Shown one piece after another: positions 1-6,542 of a DNA stretch of 8,942 nucleotides. Each line of letters starts with the position of its first letter. Position 1 is the stretch's first letter. Below the pieces are notes generated by a model. It ran no database searches and was not told the origin of the DNA. It worked only from the letters and a program-made list of their open reading frames with translations. Both the position numbers and the translations under genes were made by a program. Origin of the DNA: Synergistetes bacterium JGI 0000079-D21 (lineage in GTDB: Bacteria; Synergistota; Synergistia; Synergistales; 79-D21); NCBI GenBank assembly GCA_000402835.1, contig AQRZ01000017.1, positions 1 to 8,942 on the forward strand. The letters run 5' to 3'.

Positions 1-57
1 GTTCCGGGGACGGAGGCCTGGTTCCTGTTCAAGGCTTCAGCTTTTCAATGGGAATGA
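1..57 (+). pseudogene. 3'-terminal fragment of a TOBE/Mop-domain gene (second copy)
   Basis: Reading + strand frame 1 gives VPGTEAWFLFKASAFQWE followed by TGA at 55-57. This equals the C-terminus of the TOBE gene on the minus strand at 8742-8942. Only these 19 codons are visible because the window starts here. It may be the end of a second full copy beyond the edge, a duplicated fragment, or an artefact of the inverted join. Its product would be the last strand of a molybdate/tungstate-binding TOBE fold. Confidence 0.6.
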
Positions 58-932
58 CTTTTTTCCCGAAGTGATATAATCGTTTTTCGGAAAAGCTCGA
101 GAGGCACGAGGGGGAACGGGTGCCGCCGTTCGTGACGTAGAAAAGCCAGGAAGAGAAGGGCGCCGAGGGAAACGGCCCCTGCGGTGGAAGGCCCGATCCC
201 CCTTACCTGGGATTCCAGCAGTCCCCAGGTGAGGCTTCCGAGGGAAAGGAACCCCAGCACGGCCCCTCCCCAATCCAGGGGGGTCGCGGGCCCTTCCGAC
301 CGCGTTTCCGGAACCCTGGCAAGGAGGACAAAAATCGCGGCCCCGATCGGAAGGGGAATGAGAAAGATCGTCCTCCAGGAGAACGTGTCCAGGATCCAGC
401 CTCCCGCGAGTTGGGCCGTGACGATGGCCAGCGCCGTGGCCCCGGACCAGGCTCCAGCTGCGAAAGCCCTTTTTTCCGGCGGGAATACGCTGCCGATGAG
501 AGAAAGGGATCCGGGGATCAAGAGCGCTGCCGAAGCCCCCAGAAAAGCCCTGGAAAAGACGAGGGAAACCGTTCCGGCTGCAGCCGAGCAGGCAGCGGAA
601 GACAGGAGAAAGAGAAAGGTCCCGAAGGCGTACATTTTCCTTCGCCCCAGCCGGTCTCCCAGGACACCTCCAAGCAGAAGCAGGGCCGCCGTTGTGACCC
701 CACTGGATTCGAGGATCCACTGGGCCTGGGAGGCGGTCGACGAAAATTCCGCCTGGATGGCAGGCAGGGCCAGGTTGACGGCGGAGACGTCAATGAACGA
801 AAGGCTGGCTCCCAGGATGGCGGCCGCAAGCGTTCGGATCTGGATTCGAGGGGGACAGACACAGACGCAGGTACCCTGGAAAAGGATCCCCTCTTCGCAA
901 GGAGGCCGGCAAACGCAGGGCATTCCATTCAC
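45..932 (-). CDS. DHA2-type major facilitator efflux transporter, 3'-truncated at the inverted repeat
   Basis: The family is the 14-segment drug:H+ antiporter 2 group (EmrB/QacA-like), exporting organic compounds across the inner membrane with proton uptake. The first segment has FIDVSAVNLALPAIQ, the loop after segment 2 has the motif A string GGVLGDRLGRRK, and GGWILDTFSWRTIF follows segment 5. About eight hydrophobic segments are present, then the frame enters the inverted repeat at base 95. The tail from LFRK to REKSHSH is repeat-encoded. Some 200 residues, segments 9-14, are missing, so this version should not work. A Cys-rich N-terminal tail (CVCRPPC, then CVCVC) resembles the PCDEG-type tail of some DHA2 proteins. 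I chose the GTG at 930-932, whose GTGA overlaps the upstream stop; a TTG at 948-950 or ATG at 921-923 is possible, and no clear Shine-Dalgarno decides. Family certain; the true 3' end unknown. Confidence 0.85.
   Translation of the reverse strand: MNGMPCVCRPPCEEGILFQGTCVCVCPPRIQIRTLAAAILGASLSFIDVSAVNLALPAIQAEFSSTASQAQWILESSGVTTAALLLLGGVLGDRLGRRKMYAFGTFLFLLSSAACSAAAGTVSLVFSRAFLGASAALLIPGSLSLIGSVFPPEKRAFAAGAWSGATALAIVTAQLAGGWILDTFSWRTIFLIPLPIGAAIFVLLARVPETRSEGPATPLDWGGAVLGFLSLGSLTWGLLESQVRGIGPSTAGAVSLGALLFLAFLRHERRHPFPLVPLELFRKTIISLREKSHSH
72..80 (+). promoter_or_regulatory. Extended -10 promoter motif, left copy
   Basis: The sequence TGATATAAT matches the extended -10 form TGn-TATAAT perfectly. 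No good -35 hexamer lies 16-18 bases upstream; the nearest TTGACA-like string, atgact at 54-59, has only 15 bases of spacing. It lies in the inverted repeat, so it duplicates the promoter at 8719-8727. Here it points into the transporter gene in antisense. If the left arm is an artefact, this copy does not exist in the genome. Confidence 0.4.
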
Positions 933-3004
933 CAGGGGATCTGAAGGCAAGCCTCGACCGCATCCGGGTCGAAAAGCGTCCCGGCTCCCCTGCGGAGTTC
1001 CTCGCAGGCCTGTTCCATTGTCAAGGCTGCCCGGTAGGGCCGGTGAGACCGCATGGCATCGAACACGTCCGCCACGGCGAGGATCCTGGCTTCGGGGAGA
1101 ATGGCCTTCCCGGAAAGCCCGCAGGGGTAACCGCTGCCGTCAAGTCGTTCGTGGTGCTGTCGGACGATCTCCGCCAGGGGCCAGGGAAGGTGGATGTTCC
1201 TAAGGATCTCGTAGCCGATCTCGGCGTGCATCTCCACCAGCCTGGATTCCATCGGGTTCAGCCTGCAGGGTTTGTTGAGGATCTCGGCCGGGATGCCGAG
1301 CTTTCCGATATCGTGGACCAGCCCGGCCAGGGAAAGAGCCTCCCGTTCCTGCTCGTCCAGCCCCAGCTTCAAGGCGATCCGCGAGGCGATCCGGGAGACG
1401 TTCTTCTGGTGCTCCGAGGTGAAGGGATCCCGGAATTCGACCGTGGAAGCAAGGACGTGCACCGTTTCAATCCAGAGACGGCGCATCCTTTCGGCGTGCT
1501 CGAGCAGCCTCCTCTCGGCGGCCTTCCGGTCGCGGATGTCCTGGTAGATGCCGTAGACGGCGCGACCCTCGCCTTCGACCGGGAACGACAGCCCCTGGAG
1601 AAACACCTCCACGGGGGTCCCGTCTTTCCTGTAACGTACGGTCTCCCTGCTGATCCTTGCCCCCGAGTAGACGGCCTCCGTGATGCCGGCCGCCTCTTCG
1701 TAGCGGTCCCGGGAAGCGATCAGCTCATCCACCGCGGCTCCCGGGCGAACGTCCTCCGGATCCAGGCCGAAGAGGTCGAGGAAGGCCCGGTTGACGCGGA
1801 GGATCCGGCTTTTCTCGTCCGCCAGCACGACCGCTTCCGGAGAATTGTGGAACAGGTTTTCGAAGTAGGCCTTTTCCCTTCGGATTTCCTCCTCGTACCG
1901 AACCCGCTGGGTGATGTCCTTCCCGATGGCGATGATTCGATCGACTCCGTCCACCTCGATCCTTTCCATTGAAACCAGGCAATGGAGCTCGCTCCCGTCC
2001 TTGCGCCGGAAACGGGCCTGGAAATCCCTCACCGACCCGTTTTCTTCCAGCAGGCGGTACAACCGGGACCGTTCGTTCGAATCTTTCCACGCGTTCAGGT
2101 CAGAAAACGTTTTTCCCCTGGTTTCCTCCAGGAGATACCCGGAAAGGACTTCCGCTTCCGTGTTCATGTCCAAAACCCGCCCCTCGGGAGTATCCAGGAT
2201 GAAAACAGCGTCAGGGATGGCCCGAAAGATCCGGTTCATCCTCTCGGCGGCTTCCCTCTGGAGACGTTCCTTTTCCCGAGTTTCCGTCAAGTCCAGGTAG
2301 ATGACGAAATCGCGAACCTTGTCCTTCCCCGTTCGGGTCTTTAGGTTGTAAACGAGCACGGGAACCGTCATCCCGTCCTTCCTCTGCCTCTCGGTTTCTA
2401 CCCGGTAGCTGCCCCCGGCATCCGCCTCCGAGGTTAGGCGTTTGGCCTCTTCCTTTTTGTCCCCGGGAACGACCAGATCGTCCAGTTTCCTCCCTACAGC
2501 CTCTTCGGCCGAAAAGCCGAACAGGGCCTCGAACCGGCGGTTCACCTGGCGAACGACGCTGCCGGAACCGACAAGCACCACTGCATAGGGAGACCCGCTG
2601 AAAAGGGCTTCCAGGCAGGCGGCATCCTCCGAGGGAGTGTCCTCTTCCCGCTTGGGGCAATCCAGGTCTTCGTAAATGGCGTAGTCGACGACGGGACCTT
2701 CCGGGGGGGCAGACCGGATCCCCAGGCATCGAACGTGGACCGGGGCTCCTCCCTTGCGCCGGGGAATCGCCCGGAAGTCGAAGGTCTCCCCGTTTGCCAT
2801 CCTGTGCGTGATCATGCGGGCTTCCTCGTGCTCGGGCCCGAAAGCGATGAGGTCGTCCAGGTTGGACCCTTCGGCTTCTTCCGGGGTATACCCGAAAAGA
2901 TCCGTAAAAGCCGCGTTTACCTTGAGGACGGTCCCTCCGGGTCCGAGGGCCGCAACGGCATGCGGCGAACAGAGGAAGAAGTTTTCCAGGTACAAGTCCC
3001 TCAT
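929..3004 (-). CDS. Four-PAS sensor protein with HD-GYP domain, probable cyclic-di-GMP phosphodiesterase
   Basis: The 691-residue protein has no signal peptide or membrane segment, so it should be a cytoplasmic sensor. Four PAS domains lie at about residues 5-117, 128-240, 255-368 and 380-495, joined by charged helices, then HD-GYP at about 510-691. Family motifs look complete: EFRD at 523-526, HDIGKLGIP from H564-D565, H593, HHERLDGSGYP at 617-627, and D646 in VADVFDA. Known HD-GYP enzymes hydrolyse cyclic di-GMP (to pGpG or GMP) at a di- or tri-metal centre; an intact site makes activity likely. PAS ligands cannot be read, and no heme or flavin signature is obvious. The ATG at 3002-3004 overlaps the stop of the DUF2156 remnant as ATGA, with AAGGAGGGG five bases upstream, so translation is probably coupled. 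The transporter follows with a four-base overlap. Signal and target process are unknown. Confidence 0.93.
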   Translation of the reverse strand: MRDLYLENFFLCSPHAVAALGPGGTVLKVNAAFTDLFGYTPEEAEGSNLDDLIAFGPEHEEARMITHRMANGETFDFRAIPRRKGGAPVHVRCLGIRSAPPEGPVVDYAIYEDLDCPKREEDTPSEDAACLEALFSGSPYAVVLVGSGSVVRQVNRRFEALFGFSAEEAVGRKLDDLVVPGDKKEEAKRLTSEADAGGSYRVETERQRKDGMTVPVLVYNLKTRTGKDKVRDFVIYLDLTETREKERLQREAAERMNRIFRAIPDAVFILDTPEGRVLDMNTEAEVLSGYLLEETRGKTFSDLNAWKDSNERSRLYRLLEENGSVRDFQARFRRKDGSELHCLVSMERIEVDGVDRIIAIGKDITQRVRYEEEIRREKAYFENLFHNSPEAVVLADEKSRILRVNRAFLDLFGLDPEDVRPGAAVDELIASRDRYEEAAGITEAVYSGARISRETVRYRKDGTPVEVFLQGLSFPVEGEGRAVYGIYQDIRDRKAAERRLLEHAERMRRLWIETVHVLASTVEFRDPFTSEHQKNVSRIASRIALKLGLDEQEREALSLAGLVHDIGKLGIPAEILNKPCRLNPMESRLVEMHAEIGYEILRNIHLPWPLAEIVRQHHERLDGSGYPCGLSGKAILPEARILAVADVFDAMRSHRPYRAALTMEQACEELRRGAGTLFDPDAVEACLQIPW

Positions 3005-3508
3005 CGTTTCCCCTCCTTCTTTTCACCGAGAAACCGAACGCGGAACTTTTCGACAAAACGGCAGGGGTTGTAGGACATCTTGGCCTGCCGAAGCCCTTCA
3101 TCCCCCATGTCCTGCTCACGGTTCACCCATTCGAACCCCGATCCCATCCGCTCGAGGAACAGCTGGTTCACGGCCTGGTAAATCCCCTTGATTTGAGGGT
3201 TTCCCTTTTCGCTTCCGCGACGGTGTAGGCCGCGATCCTTCCGTCCACCCGGATCACCCCCCCGAGGAGCCCGGCAAGGCCCGTTTCCAGTCGACGGCCG
3301 TCCAGTCCCCCACGGGAGCCCAGAGGGCCGAACCCGGTCGGTTGAGGCGAATCCAGGCCAGCCCCCCGGCCAGGGCAACTTCGTACTCCCTGTGGGCGTT
3401 CCAGGCCCACAGGTTGACGAAGCTGCAGTCCGAGGCCTGCTCGGGGGTCACGGAGAACAGGCCCCTGTATTCGCGCTGGAAATCGAGCGAAAGGGGAGCG
3501 CAGTCCAT
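3001..3508 (-). pseudogene. Decayed DUF2156 gene (phosphatidylglycerol lysyltransferase C-terminal-like), two internal deletions
   Basis: Three minus-strand frames together match one DUF2156 protein. The first (about 3508-3277) starts with ATG behind GAGGAGG and gives FVNLWAWNAHREYEV and PVGDWTAVDW. The second (about 3272-3213) gives GLLGGVIRVDGRIAAYTVAE. The third (3210-3004) gives EKGNPQIKGIYQAVNQ, WVNREQDMGDEGLRQAK and SYNP. Their order follows the family, but only about 168 residues remain of the usual 290 or so: the centre is lost at the first junction and around ten residues (the stretch normally before HxEK) at the second. Both junctions change frame, so no full product is possible and this is not a single sequencing slip. 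Intact relatives are GNAT-like; some transfer aminoacyl groups to phosphatidylglycerol, while many are uncharacterised. The 3' end may persist because it holds the ribosome binding site of the PAS/HD-GYP gene. Confidence 0.85.
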
Positions 3509-3549
3509 CGCCGGAAGTCCTCCTCGTCATTTCTTTCGATGCTTTTTTT

Positions 3550-3558
3550 ATTGTAGCA
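3550..3558 (-). promoter_or_regulatory. Possible extended -10 promoter before the DUF2156 remnant
   Basis: On the minus strand TGCTACAAT fits the extended -10 pattern TGn-TATAAT with one change, followed by an A-rich run. It lies in the 69-base non-coding gap after the zupT stop, about 42 bases before the ATG at 3508. No convincing -35 hexamer is seen at 16-18 bases. The gap is much more AT-rich than its surroundings. If active, it would drive the remnant, the PAS/HD-GYP gene and the transporter independently of the acid-kinase block. No strong terminator hairpin with a T-run lies after zupT, so read-through is also possible. Confidence 0.4.
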
Positions 3559-3577
3559 CTCGGCCTTAAAGGAAGGT

Positions 3578-4402
3578 TTACAGAAAAAGCAGGAGGCTGA
3601 CAGCCATGAGGGCCATCCCCGAGATGAGGCCGTAGATGGCAAGATGGTGAAAACCGTATTTCTCCGCGGCGGGGAGCAGCTGGTCCAGGGAGATGAAGAC
3701 CATGACGCCTCCCACAGCGGCAAACAGGATCCCGAAGACGAGGGGGCTCATGAAGGGCCTCAGGAGCAGCCACCCGACAAGGGCTCCGACAGGTTCGGCG
3801 AAGCCGGAGAAAAGAGAGTAGAGGAAGGCTTTCCTCCGGTCCCCGGATCCGTAGAAGATGGCCACGGAGACGGCGATTCCCTCGGGGACGTTGTGGATGG
3901 CGATGGCGACGGCCACCGACAACCCCAGGCCTGGATCCTGCAGGGCAGACACGAAGGTGGCGAGCCCCTCGGGGAAGTTGTGGATGCCGATGGCAAGTGC
4001 CGTCATGATCCCCATCCGCATGAGTTTCTCGTCCCGGCGCCCGGCAGGGGATCCGTTCCAGATTTCCTCGACCCCGTGAGTCTCGTGGGGGTTTTCGTAG
4101 GAAGGGATCAGGCGGTCGATGAGGAGGATGAGGAGGATCCCGGCAAAAAACGCCCCGGAAGTTGCCCAGGAACCTGCACGGAGGCCCAGCTCGCCGGTCA
4201 GGGCAAGCCGGGCCTTCGCATAGATCTCGATCGTCGAAACGTACACCATGACCCCGGCAGAAAAACCCAGGGCCGCGCACAGGAAGGCTTTGTTCGTCCG
4301 GCGGGAGAACAGGGCGGCAAGGCTGCCGAAGCCCGTCGAAAGTCCCGCCAGGAGGGTCAGGCCGAAAGCGAACCCCACGCCGCCTTCAAGAAACCCGTTC
4401 AC
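3578..4402 (-). CDS. zupT: ZIP-family divalent metal transporter, ZupT type
   Basis: This 274-residue inner-membrane protein takes up zinc and often iron, manganese or other divalent cations. Its two metal-site motifs are clear: HNFPEG at residues 141-146 and HNVPEG at 170-175, each in a predicted helix, followed by FAEPVG at 201-206 as in the ZupT/GufA branch. About eight hydrophobic segments span the full length. The loop at about 101-128 has several His and Glu residues (ENPHETHGVEE) and may bind metal. Length is normal, no disruption seen. The start is GTG at 4400-4402, with AAAGGAG five bases upstream. It lies 30 bases after buk2 and probably ends the acid-kinase operon. Why a metal importer sits here is unclear; acid kinases need Mg2+ or similar, but that link is speculative. 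Exact metal preference cannot be read. Confidence 0.93.
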   Translation of the reverse strand: MNGFLEGGVGFAFGLTLLAGLSTGFGSLAALFSRRTNKAFLCAALGFSAGVMVYVSTIEIYAKARLALTGELGLRAGSWATSGAFFAGILLILLIDRLIPSYENPHETHGVEEIWNGSPAGRRDEKLMRMGIMTALAIGIHNFPEGLATFVSALQDPGLGLSVAVAIAIHNVPEGIAVSVAIFYGSGDRRKAFLYSLFSGFAEPVGALVGWLLLRPFMSPLVFGILFAAVGGVMVFISLDQLLPAAEKYGFHHLAIYGLISGMALMAVSLLLFL

Positions 4403-4432
4403 CGGCGCTCCTTTCGTTCCCCGGTCCTGCCT

Positions 4433-5515
4433 CTACGCGTAGTTCCGGGGTTCTTCCTCGCCCCGGAGGACGCGCAGTGCTCCCTCGGCCAGGGCGGCCG
4501 ACTCGTCCTCTCCGGGATAGACCCGGACCGGGGCGATGAAGGCCACCCGGGAGGCGATCCGACCCGTGAAACTCTCGCTGTAGGCCAGGCCGCCCGTCAG
4601 GACCACGGCATCGACCCGTCCCTCCAGGACCGCGGCCCTGGCCCCGATCTCCCGGGCCACCTGGTAGGCCATGGCCTCGTAAACCCGCTTTGCCTTCTCG
4701 TCGCCTTCCGCGATGCGCCGCTCGACTTCCCGCAGGTCGTTCGTCCCGAGATGGGCGACCAGTCCGCCGCCTCCCACCAGTTTCTTCATGACCTGGTCCA
4801 GGCCGTAGACTCCGCTGAAGCAAAGGCGCACGAGTTCCCCGGCGGGCAGCGAACCGGCCCTTTCCGGCGAGAAAGGCCCCTCCCCGTCGAGGGCGTTGTT
4901 CACGTCGATCACCCGGCCTTTCTCGTGGGCACCCACGGAAATTCCCCCACCCATGTGGGCGACAACGAGGTTGACCTCCGTGTATTCCTTTCCCAAGTCC
5001 CGGGCAGCCCGGCGGGCAACCGCTTTCTGGTTCAGCGCGTGGAAGATCGAGCGCCGCTCGATCTCGGGGATGCCCGAGAGCCGGGCCTCGGGAACCAGTT
5101 CGTCGACCACCACCGGATCGACGATGAAGGCCCTGTCGTGTCCCGCCTCCGCTGCCAGGTGGGCGGCCATGGGAGCCCCGAGGTTCGAGGCATGCGCCCC
5201 CCAGCGGCAGCTCTTCAGGTCCTCGACCATGGCCTGGTTCACTGAATACGTTCCCCCAGGGATGGGCTTCAAAAGCCCCCCGCGGCCCACGACCGCATCC
5301 AGGCTCGAAACCGGGGTCCCGTGTCGCGCCAGGGCCTGGCGGACCGCCTCCAGGCGGAAGGACTCCTGGTCCATGATGTTCGCGAACGACCGGATGAGGT
5401 CCGCGTCGTACCGCTGGGTGTCGCTCCAGCACTCGGTTTCGTTTTCGAAGAGCGCCACCTTGGTGCTGGTGGAACCCGGGTTCAGCGTCAGGATCCTGTA
5501 TTTCCCGTTCTCCAA
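4433..5515 (-). CDS. buk: Butyrate kinase, second copy (buk2)
   Basis: The enzyme belongs to the acetate/butyrate kinase (ASKHA) superfamily and converts a short or branched acyl-phosphate plus ADP into the free acid plus ATP in the cytoplasm. It has LNPGSTSTK near the N-terminus (phosphate loop), GRGGLLKPIPGGTY, HASNLGAPMAAH, the adenosine-site string VVAHMGGGISVGAH, GPFSPERAGSLP, TGGLAYS and the C-terminal YPGEDESAALAEGALRVLRG. At 360 residues it is full length, and I see no lost key residue. The frame offers two TTG starts. I chose 5513-5515, eight bases from the GGAGG core; the one at 5519-5521 is almost against it. It is the last of the four acid-producing genes, 58 bases after ptb2, with its ribosome site inside a possible hairpin switch. 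Acyl-chain preference cannot be predicted. Confidence 0.94.
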   Translation of the reverse strand: MENGKYRILTLNPGSTSTKVALFENETECWSDTQRYDADLIRSFANIMDQESFRLEAVRQALARHGTPVSSLDAVVGRGGLLKPIPGGTYSVNQAMVEDLKSCRWGAHASNLGAPMAAHLAAEAGHDRAFIVDPVVVDELVPEARLSGIPEIERRSIFHALNQKAVARRAARDLGKEYTEVNLVVAHMGGGISVGAHEKGRVIDVNNALDGEGPFSPERAGSLPAGELVRLCFSGVYGLDQVMKKLVGGGGLVAHLGTNDLREVERRIAEGDEKAKRVYEAMAYQVAREIGARAAVLEGRVDAVVLTGGLAYSESFTGRIASRVAFIAPVRVYPGEDESAALAEGALRVLRGEEEPRNYA

Positions 5516-5521
5516 GTTCAA

Positions 5522-5564
5522 CCCCTCCCATCAAGGAGGGGGGCCGCTCGAGCAGCCCCCTTCC
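5522..5564 (-). promoter_or_regulatory. Two mutually exclusive RNA hairpins covering the buk2 ribosome binding site
   Basis: In minus-strand RNA, GGAAGGGGGC (5564-5555) can pair with GCCCCCCTCC (5544-5535) around a ten-base loop, with one A-C mismatch. The same CCCCTCC (5541-5535) can instead pair perfectly over seven bases with GGAGGGG (5528-5522) around a TTGATG loop. That second hairpin hides the buk2 Shine-Dalgarno site. The two share an arm and cannot form together. The upstream one forms first and would leave the site open; ribosomes finishing ptb2 (stop at 5574-5576) could disturb it. Pairing is seen in the sequence; regulation is inferred. No T-run follows, so a terminator is unlikely. 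Confidence 0.5.
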
Positions 5565-5573
5565 TCCAAAAAC

Positions 5574-6503
5574 CTAGCCCTTGAAGACCGAGAGGGCGAC
5601 GGCTGCCGCGATGGACAGCGTCTTGGCCTCGATCGTGTCGGAGCGGCTGGTCAGGACGACCGGCGCCGAGGCACCGAGGATCAGCCCGGCGGTCTTGTTC
5701 TCGGAGAAATAGACGAGGGCCTTGACCATCATGTTTCCGGCGTCGATGTTCGGGACAAGGAGAATATCGGCCTTGCCGGCCACCTCGGAAACGATTCCCT
5801 TGTGCCTGGCCGATTCCTCGCTGACGGCGTTGTCCAGAGCGAAGGGTCCGTCCACGAGGCAATTCTTGATCTGGCCCCGGCGGTTCATCTGGGTGATCGC
5901 AGCGGCGTCCAGGGTCGCCGGCATGTCGGGGTTCACGACCTCCACGGCGGCAAGGACTGCAGCTTTGGGGCACTCGACCCCGAAGGAGCGGGCCAGGCCG
6001 ACGGTGTTGGCCAGGATATCGGCCTTCGTCTTCAGGTCCGGGTACATGTTGAACGCGGCATCGGCGATGAAGAAAATCCGGTCGTAACCCTTCACCTCGT
6101 GGAAGTAGCAGTGGGAGATGGTCTTTCCGGTGCGGAGCCCGATCTCCTTGTTCAGGAGGGCCTTGAGGAAGTAGTTGGTATGGATCATGCCCTTCATGAA
6201 GATGTCAGCTTTGCCGGAGGAAACGAGCTGGACGGCGGTCAGGCCGACCTGAGCCTCTCCGCGGCGTTCGTCGACGACCTCGTAGTTGGCCAGGTCGATC
6301 CCGGCCTTGTCCGCCTCGGCCTTGATCTTGTCGCCGTTGCCGACGAGGATCCCGAAGGCGAAACCTTCCTTGCGGGCGGCCTCGATGGCCTCGAGGACCC
6401 CCGCATCTTCGGCGAGCGCGATGGCCACCTTGCGGGGCCCCTTCTCTGCGCCGATCCTTTTTGCATAATCCAGCAGTGCGGTGAGCGAGCGAAGCTGTTC
6501 CAT
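5574..6503 (-). CDS. ptb: Phosphate butyryltransferase, second copy (ptb2)
   Basis: This 309-residue cytoplasmic enzyme replaces CoA on butyryl-CoA or a related acyl-CoA with phosphate, giving the acyl-phosphate used by butyrate kinase. Family strings include MKGMIHTNYFLKALLNKE at about 103-120, SHCYFH at 130-135, the substrate-region ADAAFNMYPDLKTK at 147-160, GVECPKAAVLAAVEVVNPDM, NRRGQIKNCLVDGPFALDNA at 207-226, and APVVLTSRSD near the end. Length is typical, with no breaks. ATG at 6501-6503 follows AAGGAGG by nine bases, a strong site. It is 39 bases from ptb1 and 58 from buk2. Its ADAA string is the usual family form, unlike ptb1. It could accept isobutyryl-, isovaleryl- or other acyl-CoAs; substrate choice is not readable. 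A phosphate acetyltransferase role is less likely given its neighbouring butyrate kinases. Confidence 0.93.
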   Translation of the reverse strand: MEQLRSLTALLDYAKRIGAEKGPRKVAIALAEDAGVLEAIEAARKEGFAFGILVGNGDKIKAEADKAGIDLANYEVVDERRGEAQVGLTAVQLVSSGKADIFMKGMIHTNYFLKALLNKEIGLRTGKTISHCYFHEVKGYDRIFFIADAAFNMYPDLKTKADILANTVGLARSFGVECPKAAVLAAVEVVNPDMPATLDAAAITQMNRRGQIKNCLVDGPFALDNAVSEESARHKGIVSEVAGKADILLVPNIDAGNMMVKALVYFSENKTAGLILGASAPVVLTSRSDTIEAKTLSIAAAVALSVFKG

Positions 6504-6542
6504 ACGTGGAAACCTCCTTGGAAAGGATAATTTTGACGCGCT

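Larger units (their letters stand above)
1..95. repeat. Left arm of a 95-bp perfect inverted repeat
   Basis: These bases are the exact reverse complement of 8704-8798, compared base by base. The outer part encodes the last 19 sense codons of a TOBE-domain protein and its stop; the inner part carries an extended -10 promoter motif and ends in the shared run cttttccgaaaa. The arm begins at the first base of the window, so the true repeat may be longer. Inside the arm, sequence changes directly to the truncated transporter gene. It may be a real inverted duplication or a chimeric/assembly join. The identity is certain; its biological reality is not. Confidence 0.95.

Noticed and set aside
184..1203. 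Long + strand open frame opposite the transporter and sensor 3' end
   Set aside because: It has no recognisable domain and is low-complexity in Arg, Pro and Gly; the opposite strand carries clear family motifs throughout.
3644..5245. 533-codon + strand open frame
   Set aside because: It is antisense to zupT and buk2, whose full-length conserved motifs explain the sequence; long antisense frames are common in GC-rich DNA.
5535..5564. Rho-independent terminator between ptb2 and buk2
   Set aside because: The stem is strong but no T-run follows on the minus strand, and a coupled buk2 with its own ribosome site comes directly after.
4896..6530. 544-codon + strand open frame
   Set aside because: Antisense to buk2 and ptb2, with no motif of its own, and it crosses an intergenic hairpin region.
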